A stretch of 64,000 nucleotides of DNA from an uncultured Alphaproteobacteria bacterium (GCA_951812775.1 OX638326.1:62001-126000), one strand, 5' to 3'. Positions 8,730 to 18,243 are shown, counted from the first letter of the stretch. Notes: generated by a model from the sequence alone, not told the origin. Numbers and translations are program-made.

Positions 8730-9402
8730 TGTGGCCAGCTTAAACGCCGATCTTTCGGAACGTATCGTTATCGATACAAATACGATGGACTGGCAGGCGA
8801 GCCCCAGTCCCAATGTTTGGCGTAAACGGCTTTACCACGCCGGTCCCGAAGAAGCGGGCATTGTGACATCCGTTGTGCGTTATGAGCCCGGCAGCAATTT
8901 TGCGTCCCATCAACATCCAGACGGTGAAGAGATATTTGTAATTGATGGTGTTTTTTCGGATGAGGCTGGGGATTATCCTGCGGGCAGCTTTATTCTAAAC
9001 CCCGAAGGATTTTCGCATGCGCCGTCTTCCGCGCCGGGATGCACCTTGTTCGTAAAGCTGCGGCAGTATGCGGGTTCTCGTCCACAGGTAAGACACAATA
9101 TCAATGAGATGGATTGGGAGCTTCGGCCAAACGGTAGGGGTGAATCGATTGTGCTTGATCAACAGGACGGGTTTGACAAGCGCACACAGGTTGTTCGCAT
9201 GATGCCCGGGGGTGAAGTGCCAATGCATGGCCACCCGAATGGAGAAGAGGTTTTCATTCCTGAAGGAAGTTTTGAAGACCAAATGGGGCGTTACACGGCA
9301 GGTACCTGGATACGGAATCCGATAGGTAATAAACATTCTCTGAAATCTGAGGAGGGCTGCATGTTCTTTATCAAAACCGGTTGTTTTCCAACGGACGACT
9401 AG
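8722..9402 (+). CDS. Bicupin (ChrR-like anti-sigma/cupin family) protein
   Basis: This 226-residue protein holds two ChrR-type cupin domains. The first has SHQHPDGEEIFVIDG (residues about 75-90) and the second has MHGHPNGEEVFIPEG (about 168-183), the paired metal-binding H-x-H...E patterns. Each is followed by a conserved G-x-Y/F-x-A-G-(S/T)-(F/W)-I-x-N-P block. No zinc-finger anti-sigma domain is present, so this is not a ChrR regulator but a free-standing cupin. The ATG overlaps the PhyH stop. It converges on the TauE gene and shares four bases (CTAG). Confidence 0.75.
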   Translation: MPDVASLNADLSERIVIDTNTMDWQASPSPNVWRKRLYHAGPEEAGIVTSVVRYEPGSNFASHQHPDGEEIFVIDGVFSDEAGDYPAGSFILNPEGFSHAPSSAPGCTLFVKLRQYAGSRPQVRHNINEMDWELRPNGRGESIVLDQQDGFDKRTQVVRMMPGGEVPMHGHPNGEEVFIPEGSFEDQMGRYTAGTWIRNPIGNKHSLKSEEGCMFFIKTGCFPTDD

Positions 9403-10166
9403 AACCAGTTGGAATTTTTGACGCCGGTATAAAGTAGTCTCAGAGCCAGACCCGTCAGGGTAATCTGAAAAATAATCCGGAACAGCTTCTCTGGCATGAC
9501 CTTTAGGAGCATGCGACCGAGATAACTTCCCAAAAACGCTGTCGCGATCATCACCGCAATTAATGGGATGTAACTTGCCAGCGTAAATCCAAGTAAGCCG
9601 AATACCGGAATTTTTAGCCCATGGATGAGCGTCATAAAGCTGTACTGGGTGCCGACAAACTCATGACGGTCTTTGCATGCTTTTTGAACACAGGGTGCAA
9701 TAACGACTCCGCTCGATCCGATGAACAGGGCCAAAACCGTTCCGCCAAAACCCAGCCCGAAAAATTTCTTGTGCGAATAGGCAGACGAGGCCGGAGCAGG
9801 GGCCCAGCATGCGTAAAAAATGAAGAGGGCGAGTACCATTTGCAAAATGGCGGTGGGTAAATTTACGACGACATTTGCGCCCAAGATAGCGCCGAGGATC
9901 GCGCCGATAGCAAAGGCAGGCAGTAGATCCCGCCTGATGTGCTTATACATCAGGATTGCCCGCCCGATATTCGTTCCGAGAAGAACGGCGCCATGTAAGG
10001 GGATCAGGATTGTCGGAGGGAAAACCGTCGTCATAAACGCTAAGAGCATGACGCCGCCGCCAAGTCCCGCGCCAACACCCATGGCCCCTGAAAGCGCGCT
10101 GAGCGCTGACATGAATATAAATGTTGTCGGAGTGATTCCGGGGACGGAGCTTAAAAATTCGATCAC
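9399..10166 (-). CDS. TauE/SafE family sulfite/anion exporter-like membrane protein
   Basis: This hydrophobic protein of about 255 residues has eight or so membrane segments. It shows the TauE/SafE pattern, with the N-terminal repeat GVGAGLGGGVMLLAFM and an internal repeat LGFGGTVLALFIGSSGVVIAPCV. Family members export sulfite, sulfoacetate or other organic anions across the inner membrane. The start is uncertain. GTG at 10,166, eight bases after the upstream MFS stop, is most likely, because the longer frame overlaps that gene. The substrate cannot be predicted. Confidence 0.72.
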   Translation of the reverse strand: MIEFLSSVPGITPTTFIFMSALSALSGAMGVGAGLGGGVMLLAFMTTVFPPTILIPLHGAVLLGTNIGRAILMYKHIRRDLLPAFAIGAILGAILGANVVVNLPTAILQMVLALFIFYACWAPAPASSAYSHKKFFGLGFGGTVLALFIGSSGVVIAPCVQKACKDRHEFVGTQYSFMTLIHGLKIPVFGLLGFTLASYIPLIAVMIATAFLGSYLGRMLLKVMPEKLFRIIFQITLTGLALRLLYTGVKNSNWF

Positions 10167-10173
10167 GATAGTG

Positions 10174-11370
10174 TCACTTCGTACCCACGTCGGGGTTGCG
10201 CAGCAAGAGTGCAATTACTGTCCCCAGGGCCATAGAGGCACTGCCTGTAAGGAAAATGGGGACGTAACTCCCCGCCAGATCAAATATCGTCACATAGCCG
10301 TAGGCCGCTATGGCCTGCAGGACCGTCGAGATCAAGGCTGACATTCGCCAAACAGGCGCCATGCCGTCAGGGCCCATAAGTTGATGAAATCGACCTGACA
10401 TTATGGCGGTCAGACCGGGTTGTGCACCAACAACCAGTGAAGAGAATACCAAAGCCCAGCCGACAGAATTGAGCACTGGAAGCGCAATGCCGCTGGCAAC
10501 AGCAGCAAATGCTAAAGCCAGCCCGGCGCGAAACCCGATCCTGTCTGCCAGACGCCCCCAAAGGTAGGTGCCTCCGATTGCACCGAGTCCGAAGAGTACC
10601 CAGTGCAGACCCCCGAACTCTATATCGTTGCCCAAACCCCGAACGAGGTAATCGACCCAATAAATTGTGTGTGGAATTAATCCTATCGAAAACAGAACAC
10701 GCGTTGCGATCAAGCCGGAAACGGTAAAATTCCATTTAATCTTAGGGTGCGGAGAGGCCGTGGCGGCGCCGTTCTCTTTGTGTCGATCAAGCGCCTGCCA
10801 TCCCCACAGGGCAATCAAAAAAGCGGAGACGCCAATGAGTCCTGTACCGGTCCAGGCTGAAGCGATGCTAAATTGTAGCAGCCAGGGAACCAGAGAACCT
10901 GAAAGCAGGATGCCGATCCCAACGCCGGTATAGACAATGCCTGTCGCTGCCCCAAGTTTTCCCGGAGGCGCATATCGGGTGGCAATCGCCAGGCAGTAGA
11001 TCATCATTACCCCGACTACTGCACCGAGCAGCGCGCGCCAGAATACCAGCCATTCAAAACCCCAGGGCAGCACGCAGGCGAATAAAGCGATTAAGCCTGT
11101 CAAAAGCGAGATGCGCATTGTTGTGGCTTCGCCCCACCGCATGCGCATTGCCGGGGCGGCGAGGGCACCTGCGAGATATCCTGTGAAGTTTGAAGCGCCA
11201 ATGGCACCAGCTTCCCAAGCAGAAAGGTGGCCTGCTTCGATGAGCGCGGGGATCAACGGTGAATAGGAGAACCGACCCAGCCCCATGCCTATCAGAAGAG
11301 TCGCGCCGCCCGCGATTGAAAGCCTTAACCAAGGCGATGATGGCTGAATTGGGTTGGGTGATGTATTCAC
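10174..11370 (-). CDS. YbfB/YjiJ-type MFS transporter
   Basis: This 398-residue, 12-helix major facilitator has the N-terminal motif GMGLGRFSYSPLIP typical of the YbfB/YjiJ subgroup. The GYLAGALAA segment in helix 2 and an interdomain loop rich in charged residues (DRHKENGAATASPHPKIK) are also visible. Substrates of this subgroup are poorly known. Its stop is eight bases before the TauE-like start, so the two transporters form an operon. It is divergent from the MFS gene at 11,489, with about 118 bases for promoters between them. Confidence 0.78.
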   Translation of the reverse strand: MNTSPNPIQPSSPWLRLSIAGGATLLIGMGLGRFSYSPLIPALIEAGHLSAWEAGAIGASNFTGYLAGALAAPAMRMRWGEATTMRISLLTGLIALFACVLPWGFEWLVFWRALLGAVVGVMMIYCLAIATRYAPPGKLGAATGIVYTGVGIGILLSGSLVPWLLQFSIASAWTGTGLIGVSAFLIALWGWQALDRHKENGAATASPHPKIKWNFTVSGLIATRVLFSIGLIPHTIYWVDYLVRGLGNDIEFGGLHWVLFGLGAIGGTYLWGRLADRIGFRAGLALAFAAVASGIALPVLNSVGWALVFSSLVVGAQPGLTAIMSGRFHQLMGPDGMAPVWRMSALISTVLQAIAAYGYVTIFDLAGSYVPIFLTGSASMALGTVIALLLRNPDVGTK

Positions 11371-11488
11371 TGTGAAAGATTGAACGTTCGTTTGGGTTGC
11401 GTCCAGTGCGGGGACGGATTTTATGATAGTGTGAAACTCGCTATGCTGCCCGGCATACGTTGATTCGGCGATATCACCTGGGAAATTT

Positions 11489-12698
11489 ATGAACGACGGA
11501 TTCGATAAATCCTTGCCGATGCGCGTGCAAATACCGGTCTATGGCGTTGCGTTGTTTAGTAACAGCATCCCGGATCTTGTTCTCGTTGTGCTGGGACTTT
11601 GGCTTGTTGAACTCGAAACGCCGCTGTTCCTGATCGGTCTGCTGGCTGGCCTAAGGTATGTCGGTCCCTTGCTGTTCGCGATTCATGGTGGCGCCATGAT
11701 GGATCGCATTGGCACACGCCGAGTATTGATTTTCGTTGCGGCGGTTATGCTTGTTTTCCCGTTCGTGTATCCCGTCACGCCCTGGATACCGGCAATTATG
11801 GCGTTACAGTTAATATGCGGGCTCGCGGATTCTCTGGGTTGGGTCGGAGCCCAAACATTGACAGGTCAGGTTTTACGCGGAAACCCAACCTATACCGGCA
11901 GGCTCGTCTTTGCGACACGGGTCGGTACTTTTGCAGGACCGCCAATTGCCGGCGGCGCATGGGATATCTTTGGGCCCTGGGGAGGTTTTGCGGCCCTTAG
12001 CCTGTGGGGGGGCGGGCTATTCTTCTCCGTTGTAGCACTTCCGGTCGCCGCATTGTCCGAACCTACTGAACTACGGCAGTCACTAGTAAAATCAATAACG
12101 CCGCGCCTGGTCGACTACATTGAGGCTTTCAAACTGTTTGCTTTGCCGCTGATGGCACTCGTGTTGGCAATGACCATCATCAGGCAGTTCGGTAGCGGCA
12201 TGCAGAGTGCCTTTTACGCGGTTTATCTCGAAGGTATTGGCATGCCGGGAACGCTCATTGGAATTCTCGTCGCCGCCAACGGATTAACGGGGATTGCGGC
12301 ATTGGGTAGTGGTGCCTTGGTAAAACGCTTTAAAGAATTTAGTCTCCTTTTCTGGTGTATCGTAATATCGATCGCCAGTATTGTGATCGTTCCTTTCTTT
12401 ACGGATTTCATACCACTATTTATTGCGTCGAGCCTTCGCGGTGCAGTTATGGCGCTTAGCGTTGTAATAATTGTATCTTTGATTGCTCGAACCGTAGCCG
12501 CGACGGTTCAGGGAAGGGCGATGGGCCTCAGAACAACTTGCAATCAGGCAGCAAACGTAACAATTCCAATCGTCATGGGCGGGCTTGCCCATTTCCTAGG
12601 TTTGGGAGTTGGCGTTTTATATTGTAGGGGCACTGGGCATTGTCCTGACGCTTATAACAGCGCTTTTAGCGCGTGGTGTGGAAACCCCACCACTTTAA
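11489..12698 (+). pseudogene. MFS transporter with C-terminal frameshift
   Basis: This 12-helix MFS protein starts MNDGFDKSLPMRVQIPV and has the MMDRIGTRRVLIF loop-2 motif. It reads normally through GGLAHFLGLGV near 12,605. From there the frame continues into non-membrane sequence and runs to 12,838, overlapping the antisense gene at 12,703-12,972. In the other frame the expected last helix follows at once (AFYIVGALGIVLTLITALLARG) and stops at 12,698. One extra base around 12,608-12,612 explains this. It is either a recent frameshift or a sequence error. The protein as read would lose helix 12. Confidence 0.7.
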
Positions 12699-12702
12699 AA
12701 CG

Positions 12703-12972
12703 TTATTCTTCCGCGACAACGCGTCCAAGATGGGTCAGCTTGCACACCATCCAGTCCTTCTTGAGAGGATTGTTGAACCAGGGTTCTGCCCAACCAAGCC
12801 GAACACAGCTTTGTACTGTCCGATCTGAGATACGCTGACCATCTTCGTCGAATAGTGGTAGTTTTCCGCCGGGCTGTGTTAGCCCGCGTTTAAGCCAGCG
12901 ACTTTGAACATCGGATGGTTTCGTAAGCACACCAGGTCGTGACGCGGCGTGCGTATAGGCATGCTGTTGCAT
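12703..12972 (-). CDS. Conserved hypothetical protein, 89 aa
   Basis: This short basic protein starts MQQHAYTHAASRPGVLTKPSDVQ and contains the segment SRWLKRGLTQPGGKLPLFD. I recall similar small proteins from other alphaproteobacteria but know no function. No membrane segment or signal peptide is visible. The helix-rich middle (DGQRISDRTVQSCVRLGWAEPWF) could be DNA-binding, but no clear domain is recognised. It starts with ATG at 12,972 and faces the MFS gene convergently, with four bases between the repaired MFS stop and its own. Confidence 0.55.
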   Translation of the reverse strand: MQQHAYTHAASRPGVLTKPSDVQSRWLKRGLTQPGGKLPLFDEDGQRISDRTVQSCVRLGWAEPWFNNPLKKDWMVCKLTHLGRVVAEE

Positions 12973-13112
12973 GGTTCATCCCCCTGACGCATGCCAACAG
13001 TCCCCCCGGAGCGCTGAGATGCATCTTGTCGATTCGAGTCAAGTGTTAAACTATCTGATTCCGTAAATCAATTCTTATCGTTTTGAGCAAGAAAACCCGC
13101 AAGGATACTGCA

Positions 13113-13436
13113 ATGCCGCGTGAAGCATGTTTCGTCTATATGACGGCTGGTTCCAAGGAAGAGGCGCGTTCGATAGGGCAATGTCTCGTCGAAGAACATT
13201 TGGCAGCATGCGTCAATATTATTGACCAAATGACGTCCATATATCGTTGGCAGGACAAGGTTGAATCTGCTGAGGAGACAGTACTGATAGCAAAGACTGT
13301 TTCGGCAAAAGTTGGAGCGTTAACAGAACGGGTCAAAATCCTACATTCTTACGAATGTCCCTGTGTTGTTTCGCTGAACGTTAATGATGGGAATCAGGAA
13401 TTTTTGGAATGGATTTCAGATCAAGTTTCTTTATAA
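13113..13436 (+). CDS. cutA: Divalent cation tolerance protein CutA
   Basis: This 107-residue CutA1 protein is a small trimeric PII-like fold implicated in copper/divalent-cation tolerance. Family signatures are EEHLAACVNIIDQMTSIYRWQ, the ESAEETVLIAKT strand, and LHSYECPCVVSLNV near the C-terminus, all at normal spacing. The ATG at 13,113 follows AAGGA by seven bases. A TTG 30 bases upstream stays in frame but lacks a ribosome site. It stands alone between a hypothetical gene and an MFS gene. Confidence 0.9.
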   Translation: MPREACFVYMTAGSKEEARSIGQCLVEEHLAACVNIIDQMTSIYRWQDKVESAEETVLIAKTVSAKVGALTERVKILHSYECPCVVSLNVNDGNQEFLEWISDQVSL

Positions 13437-13543
13437 AACAAATGTTTAATCTATTTAGTTCTATCTAAATATTAAAACAGGAGACGATTGCACGATAGTG
13501 TCGGGCGTGTCATCTTGCTGTCTTACTGCGGAAATTCAATCTC

Positions 13544-14788
13544 ATGATCGCGTCATCGTCTTCACGCCCTAACAGGGCCCTTACCTTCGTCAATTTCAGT
13601 CATTTCCTGAACCATGTGATCATGTTGATTTATCCAACCGTGGCACTGACGCTGGTTGATGTCTGGGCTTTGTCCTATGGTGAGCTATTCAAATTATTCT
13701 TTTTTGCTTCGCTCCTTTATGGCGTGGCGGCTCTGCCGGCGGGTTGGCTCGGCGATCGTTGGAGCAGTTGGGGGATGCTTGCCATCTATATGATTTGCAC
13801 TGGCATTGCGGCCTTTCTGACCGGGTTTGCCAATTCGCCAACTCAAATAGCCGTGGGTTTGGCGGTAATCGGCATATTTGCAGCAATCTATCATCCAGTC
13901 GGCACGAATTTTGTTGTTCTACACGCCGTGAATCGGGCGAAAGACCTGGGGTATAACGGGGCGTATGGGACCGTTGGTCTTGCGTCGGCAGCCTTTATCG
14001 CAGCCGGTTTAACGCAACTCTTTGGCTGGCGTGCCGCGTTTTTTGTACCAGGCGCCGCGTGCTTCCTTCTCGGTGTAGGGTTTGTGCTGTTTACCCAAGA
14101 TGTCGCAAAGACCGGAAATCAATCGAAATCGGTTGTTGAAGATGCTCCTGTCGCATTCAGGACAACTCGCGTGGTTTTGAGTTTGATGGCAGTGACGGCT
14201 TTATCTGTCGGTTTGATAACGCAGGCATATACGTCGGGATTACCAAAGGTATTTGACGACACAATGCAGGCAGTCGTGACTGCATTCGCCTTGGATCGTG
14301 AGGGTGGCCTGACGATGAGTTCCGGCCTTGTCACACTGGTTATTCTGGCAGGCGCTGCCGGCCAGATTGTTGGTGGCAGTTTGGCGTCTAAATTCTCGCC
14401 CAAGGCTGTCTATATTGGCATGTTCGCCATAATGATCCCGTTGGCCGTCATGGCATCACAGCTTGATGGATTGCCACTTGTCGTGGTCGCTGCCGTGATG
14501 ATGCTGGTTATTACAGGATGCCTGCCAGCGGAAAACTGCATCATTGTTCGTTTTTGCCCTGAACATTGGCGGGCGCGGGTCTTTAGCGCAAAATTTGTTA
14601 TGGCGCTGGGTGGCGGGTCCTTTGCTGTCTTGGTGGTCGGTGAAATATTTGACCGGACGACAGGCTTTTTGCTGTTTTACGGGTTCATGATTGCGCTGGC
14701 AGCTATTGTCATGCTTTTCGCCGCTTTTCTGCCATCCATGAAAGATTCCGTTGGTGGCGCTGCGCCAGTTGCGGGACCGGCTGAATAA
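13544..14788 (+). CDS. MFS transporter
   Basis: This 414-residue, 12-helix major facilitator starts MIASSSSRPNRALTFVNFSHF and has PAGWLGDRWSSWGML as the loop-2 motif. A NSPTQIAVGLAVIGIFAAIYHP stretch and a long central loop (TQDVAKTGNQSKSVVED) are also visible. The H-P motif after helix 4 (IYHPVGTNF) recalls fosmidomycin-resistance and related drug exporters, a weak hint only. The VOC protein starts three bases after its stop, so they are co-transcribed. Confidence 0.78.
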   Translation: MIASSSSRPNRALTFVNFSHFLNHVIMLIYPTVALTLVDVWALSYGELFKLFFFASLLYGVAALPAGWLGDRWSSWGMLAIYMICTGIAAFLTGFANSPTQIAVGLAVIGIFAAIYHPVGTNFVVLHAVNRAKDLGYNGAYGTVGLASAAFIAAGLTQLFGWRAAFFVPGAACFLLGVGFVLFTQDVAKTGNQSKSVVEDAPVAFRTTRVVLSLMAVTALSVGLITQAYTSGLPKVFDDTMQAVVTAFALDREGGLTMSSGLVTLVILAGAAGQIVGGSLASKFSPKAVYIGMFAIMIPLAVMASQLDGLPLVVVAAVMMLVITGCLPAENCIIVRFCPEHWRARVFSAKFVMALGGGSFAVLVVGEIFDRTTGFLLFYGFMIALAAIVMLFAAFLPSMKDSVGGAAPVAGPAE

Positions 14789-14790
14789 GA

Positions 14791-15177
14791 ATGTCTGCAA
14801 AAGTTGACGCGCTGGATCATCTCGTTCTGACAGTTGCCGATATTGAGGAGACCTGCGCTTTTTATCAGAGGGCTTTGGGTTTCAATGTAGTGACATTTGG
14901 CGAGGGCCGAATAGCCCTGACCTTTGGATCACAAAAAATCAATTTGCATCAAGCAGGCAAGGAGTTTGAGCCAAAGGCTGAAAACCCGACCCCGGGTTCC
15001 GGAGATCTTTGTTTTCTGACAAGTCGGCCCGTTGCGGTGCTCGTTGGCGTGCTAAAATCGATTGGCATTGCAATTATCGATGGGCCTATCGAACGAACCG
15101 GAGCAACGGGCGCGATCATGTCGATATATTTTCGAGATCCGGACGGGAATCTGATTGAAGTCGCTAATCAGCTTTAA
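14791..15177 (+). CDS. VOC family (glyoxalase/dioxygenase fold) protein
   Basis: This 128-residue single-module vicinal-oxygen-chelate protein starts LDHLVLTVADIEETCAFYQ (metal-ligand His at residue 9). It continues KINLHQAGKEFEPKAENPTPGSGDLCF and ends FRDPDGNLIEVANQL with the second-half Glu ligand. This resembles the YwkD/virulence-protein subgroup of glyoxalase-like proteins. The reaction is not known. It is co-directional with the MFS gene, perhaps a resistance or detoxification pair (inference). It overlaps the convergent ArsC-like gene by four bases. Confidence 0.78.
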   Translation: MSAKVDALDHLVLTVADIEETCAFYQRALGFNVVTFGEGRIALTFGSQKINLHQAGKEFEPKAENPTPGSGDLCFLTSRPVAVLVGVLKSIGIAIIDGPIERTGATGAIMSIYFRDPDGNLIEVANQL

Positions 15178-15524
15178 TTTGCCGCTTTAAGCGCTTCTTG
15201 TGTGTCAGCCGCAAACCCGACCCGTCTGGAATTTCCTAAATCGAAGACCGGTCTTTTAATAAGAGTTGGATTTTCCGTTAGAAGGGCGGCCGCACGATCA
15301 TCGTCAGCTGCTGCCTGTTCTGTTTCGGCAAGTTTACGCCATGTAGTCCCACGCTTATTGAGAAGCGTTTCAATACCGATCTCATCGAGCCAGGCCGACA
15401 CCAGGCCTTCTTCGAGTCCATCTTTCCGGAAATCGTGAAAGCTGTACTCAATGCCTTCAGCTTCGAGCCATTTCAGGGCTTTGCGGCATGTGTCGCAGTT
15501 CTTGATGCCGTAAATAGTAATCAC
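15174..15524 (-). CDS. ArsC/Spx-like reductase (YffB type)
   Basis: This 116-residue thioredoxin-fold protein of the ArsC family has the N-terminal motif YGIKNCDTCRKALKWLE (CxxC-type active site at residues 10-13) and the conserved arginine near NPTLIKRPVFD. The single-domain length, KNCDTC and WRKLAE match the YffB/Spx-like group (glutathione-linked reductases of unclear substrate) rather than true arsenate reductase. It lies upstream of a CoA-binding protein gene in antisense tandem order. No arsenic-resistance genes are near. Confidence 0.75.
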   Translation of the reverse strand: MITIYGIKNCDTCRKALKWLEAEGIEYSFHDFRKDGLEEGLVSAWLDEIGIETLLNKRGTTWRKLAETEQAAADDDRAAALLTENPTLIKRPVFDLGNSRRVGFAADTQEALKAAN

Positions 15525-15541
15525 TTAGCTTTCTCCATTTT

Positions 15542-15958
15542 TTAGGCCATACCTAGTCGTCGGTATTCCATAACGGGGCAGCGGTCCATTATCACGTTAA
15601 GCCCCGCAAGAGCCGCACGTTTCGCTGCGGCATGATCGATGACATCTAATTGCATCCACACCGTTTTAGTTCCTGTCTGAATCGCCTCGTCGACACTCTC
15701 TCCCGCAACCTCTGAGCGACGGAAAATATCCACCATATCCACGGGAATCGGAAGATCGCCGAGTGTTTGAAGGACGGTTTCATTATTGATGATTTGACCA
15801 GCGCAGGCAGGGTTTACGGGAAACACCTTGTGTCCTTTTGATTGCAGGAAACGCATGACACTGTTTGAAGCGCGATGTGGTTTTGGGCTGGCACCTACCA
15901 GGGCAATAGTCGGACTGGAAGAAAGGACTTTGCGTATGAGGTCGTCGGAATAATCCAC
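15542..15958 (-). CDS. CoA-binding domain protein (YccU-like)
   Basis: This 138-residue single Rossmann-fold CoA-binding protein has IALVGASPKPHRASNSVMRFLQ as its nucleotide-binding start and VNPACAG in the middle. VDMVDIFRRSEV and NVIMDRCPVMEYRRL at the C-terminus are hallmarks of the YccU/CoA-binding family. Relatives bind CoA, but no enzymatic role is established. The start is six bases from the IPNS-like gene stop upstream, so the two are transcribed together. Confidence 0.82.
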   Translation of the reverse strand: MDYSDDLIRKVLSSSPTIALVGASPKPHRASNSVMRFLQSKGHKVFPVNPACAGQIINNETVLQTLGDLPIPVDMVDIFRRSEVAGESVDEAIQTGTKTVWMQLDVIDHAAAKRAALAGLNVIMDRCPVMEYRRLGMA

Positions 15959-15963
15959 GTTTC

Positions 15964-16989
15964 TCAGGCGCTTTGCTTCGCCGCATCTGCGACTTTCGCA
16001 TTTAACCGCGCATGTGCAGCTTTCATGACCTTTCCGAGGTAGTGGTCGGCGAAAGTAATAGGCTCGTATTTAGGGCCTTTGTCTCCGATACAGCTGGGAA
16101 TGCACTCGATTAGGGCATCGTGATTAGGGCTGTGAAAGTGAACCAGCGAAATTCGATCGACATTTTTGGCATCAGGCGGCGGATTTCCAACGCGGTGCAG
16201 GGTCGATTTCCAACGATCATTGGTCCATCTCGCGAGAGCATCACCAATATTGCAGACGAACCCGCCTGGCGGACAAATCACTTCAACCCATTCACCGTCG
16301 CGAGTCATGACTTCTGTGCCCCCCGGGACAGCGTCTCCGCGCAGGAATGTGACAGTTCCATAATCGGTGTGTTCGCCGGCTCTTAATTGCCCTGCATCGG
16401 CAGCTTCTTTCCGGGCAGGGTAACGAACCACTCGGGAAACACTCGATTGGTGATCGTATTTATCATCGAAATAATGCCGATCAACATCGAGAGCCGTTGC
16501 GATAATATCCAGCACTCTGTCGCCGAGCCATTTCATGGCTGCTGCATATTGCTGCATCGTTGAATGGAATTCCGGAGGTTTATCCGGCCAGCGATTGGGG
16601 GCCATCATCGCCGTACCAGGGTCATCTTTGATCCAATCTTCCCCAGTGAATTCTTCGGGCCCAAATGCGAAAGCTTCCTGAAGGTCGGGTGGAGCTTCTT
16701 TACCGATTGAGTAGGAGAGGGAGCGATCCATAAAGCGGTTATAGCCCCGGCTGACCTTTTCGGGCGGGCGCTCGACCTTTAGTTTTTCTTCCAGCGGTAA
16801 GGCAAAGAAGTCGACAACGGCTTGTCGCGTACGGGTAATGATAGCTTCTTCTACACCATGCCCGGTGATGGCAAAGAAACCCGTATTGCAACAGGCTTTG
16901 TCGAGTTCGTTTGCAACGGCTTGTTTTGACGTGTTGTCGCCGTTGAAGTAGGGCGCGATATCGATCACAGGAACGATAGAAGGGGACAT
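15964..16989 (-). CDS. Isopenicillin-N-synthase-like 2OG/Fe(II) oxygenase
   Basis: This 341-residue oxygenase has the N-terminal DIOX_N pattern (VPVIDIAPYF, then CNTGFFAITGHGV) and the Fe(II) triad HxD in GEHTDYGTVTFLRGD with distal His in KSTLHRV. The 2-oxoglutarate-binding RxS (RISLVHFH) is also present. Bacterial members hydroxylate amino acids, flavonoid-like compounds or herbicides. The substrate is unknown here. A co-transcribed CoA-binding gene follows after six bases. ATG is at 16,989. Confidence 0.82.
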   Translation of the reverse strand: MSPSIVPVIDIAPYFNGDNTSKQAVANELDKACCNTGFFAITGHGVEEAIITRTRQAVVDFFALPLEEKLKVERPPEKVSRGYNRFMDRSLSYSIGKEAPPDLQEAFAFGPEEFTGEDWIKDDPGTAMMAPNRWPDKPPEFHSTMQQYAAAMKWLGDRVLDIIATALDVDRHYFDDKYDHQSSVSRVVRYPARKEAADAGQLRAGEHTDYGTVTFLRGDAVPGGTEVMTRDGEWVEVICPPGGFVCNIGDALARWTNDRWKSTLHRVGNPPPDAKNVDRISLVHFHSPNHDALIECIPSCIGDKGPKYEPITFADHYLGKVMKAAHARLNAKVADAAKQSA

Positions 16990-17123
16990 TTATAGCTCCG
17001 ATCCATATATTTATCGTATCGTTGGGTAGAGACTTGAGCAAGCCTTCCAAATATTAGATAAGAACGCCTGCGGTAAAATAATACCGTTATTCTAAGCTAC
17101 TGCAATTTAACGAAATTCTGTAG

Positions 17124-17151
17124 TTGACATCCCATTTTTTAATGGCATACT
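17124..17151 (+). promoter_or_regulatory. Putative sigma-70 promoter of rplM-rpsI
   Basis: A perfect TTGACA at 17,124-17,129 is followed after 16 bases by CATACT (17,146-17,151), four of six to the consensus -10. It lies 65 bases before the first possible rplM start. It is the most promoter-like spot in the 226-base gap after the oxygenase gene. Confidence 0.5.
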
Positions 17152-17215
17152 CCGCGCGCTTTTGATGGCGGCAAGGGGCTGTCATTTTACAGGACGAATT
17201 CAAATGATGCAGGCA

Positions 17216-17680
17216 ATGAAGACATATTCTGCGACACCGTCCGATGTTGATCGTAAGTGGTACATCATCGACGCTGAAGATGTCGTGTTGGGGCGGATGG
17301 CCTCAATTATCGCGAATATGCTGCGGGGCAAGCACAAGCCCATGTACACAGCTAACATAGATTGCGGTGACAATATCATCGTGATCAACGCGGAAAAGGT
17401 TTTGCTTACCGGCAACAAACGGGCCAACAAAACCTATTACTGGCACACGGGCTATCCCGGCGGTATCAAAAGCCGGACCGCTGACAAGATTCTGGATGGA
17501 GCACATCCGGAGCGTGTCATTTCCAAGGCTGTTGAAAGAATGTTGCCCAAGACGGTTCTTGGACGTCAGCAGATCAGTAAATTGAAAATCTACGCCGGTT
17601 CGGAGCATCCGCATGAAGCCCAGTCCCCTGAGGTATTGGATATTGCGTCGATGAACCCCAAGAATAAAAGGCGCGCTTAA
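17216..17680 (+). CDS. rplM: 50S ribosomal protein L13
   Basis: This 154-residue L13 starts [20 protein letters not shown] and contains [26 protein letters not shown] and the conserved PKTVLGRQQ and [15 protein letters not shown]13 is an early-assembly protein of the large subunit. Homology supports the ATG at 17,216. An ATG at 17,204 has a better-placed AGGA, so a four-residue longer start is possible. The next gene is rpsI, two bases away, the near-universal bacterial pairing. Confidence 0.97.
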   Translation: MKTYSATPSDVDRKWYIIDAEDVVLGRMASIIANMLRGKHKPMYTANIDCGDNIIVINAEKVLLTGNKRANKTYYWHTGYPGGIKSRTADKILDGAHPERVISKAVERMLPKTVLGRQQISKLKIYAGSEHPHEAQSPEVLDIASMNPKNKRRA

Positions 17681-17682
17681 TT

Positions 17683-18186
17683 ATGGCTGAAGATGGTGGC
17701 GCAACACTTGCGGATGTAATGCCCGCAGAAGCGAGCGATGCAGCGGTTCCGCCCACGGAAATCGAAGCGGCGCCGGTTTATGAACGCACTGTTGATGAAC
17801 AGGGACGTTCCTATGCAACAGGAAAACGTAAAGATGCTGTCGCACGTGTCTGGGTTAAGCCCGGCAGTGGCAGGATTTCGGTTAATGGACGTGAAGGTGA
17901 CATTTATTTCAGTCGTCCGACCCTGCAGATGATTATTAGGCAACCATTTGATGTCGTTGAGCGGAAAGACCAGTTTGATGTTTATTGCACGGTAAAAGGC
18001 GGTGGATTGTCTGGCCAGGTTGGCGCTGTTCGTTACGGAATATCCAAGGCGTTGACCTTGCAGGAACCTGAATTGCGCAGCGCGCTCAAAAAGAACGGCT
18101 TCCTGACACGGGATTCACGTGTTGTAGAACGTAAGAAGTACGGTAAGCCTAAAGCGCGTCGTAGCTTCCAGTTCTCAAAACGATAA
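17683..18186 (+). CDS. rpsI: 30S ribosomal protein S9
   Basis: This 167-residue S9 has the conserved core [18 protein letters not shown], then [19 protein letters not shown], and ends in the decoding-site tail [17 protein letters not shown]. About 45 acidic and alanine-rich residues precede the core, an extension common in alphaproteobacterial S9. It is co-transcribed with rplM, and a strong terminator follows at once. Confidence 0.97.
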   Translation: MAEDGGATLADVMPAEASDAAVPPTEIEAAPVYERTVDEQGRSYATGKRKDAVARVWVKPGSGRISVNGREGDIYFSRPTLQMIIRQPFDVVERKDQFDVYCTVKGGGLSGQVGAVRYGISKALTLQEPELRSALKKNGFLTRDSRVVERKKYGKPKARRSFQFSKR

Positions 18187-18210
18187 GCAACCGTTTCCAT
18201 ATTTGGAAAG

Positions 18211-18243
18211 ATGGCTTGCCGGAAACGGCGAGCCATTTTTTTT
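18211..18243 (+). terminator. Rho-independent terminator after rpsI
   Basis: The stem ATGGCTTGCC / GGCGAGCCAT (ten pairs including one G-U) has loop GGAAAC and is followed by eight T residues. It lies 25 bases after the rpsI stop and ends the rplM-rpsI transcript. Confidence 0.88.

Noticed and set aside
12703..12838. Extended C-terminus of the MFS gene beyond 12,698
   Set aside because: The sequence there is non-hydrophobic, antisense to another gene, and arises only after the frameshift.
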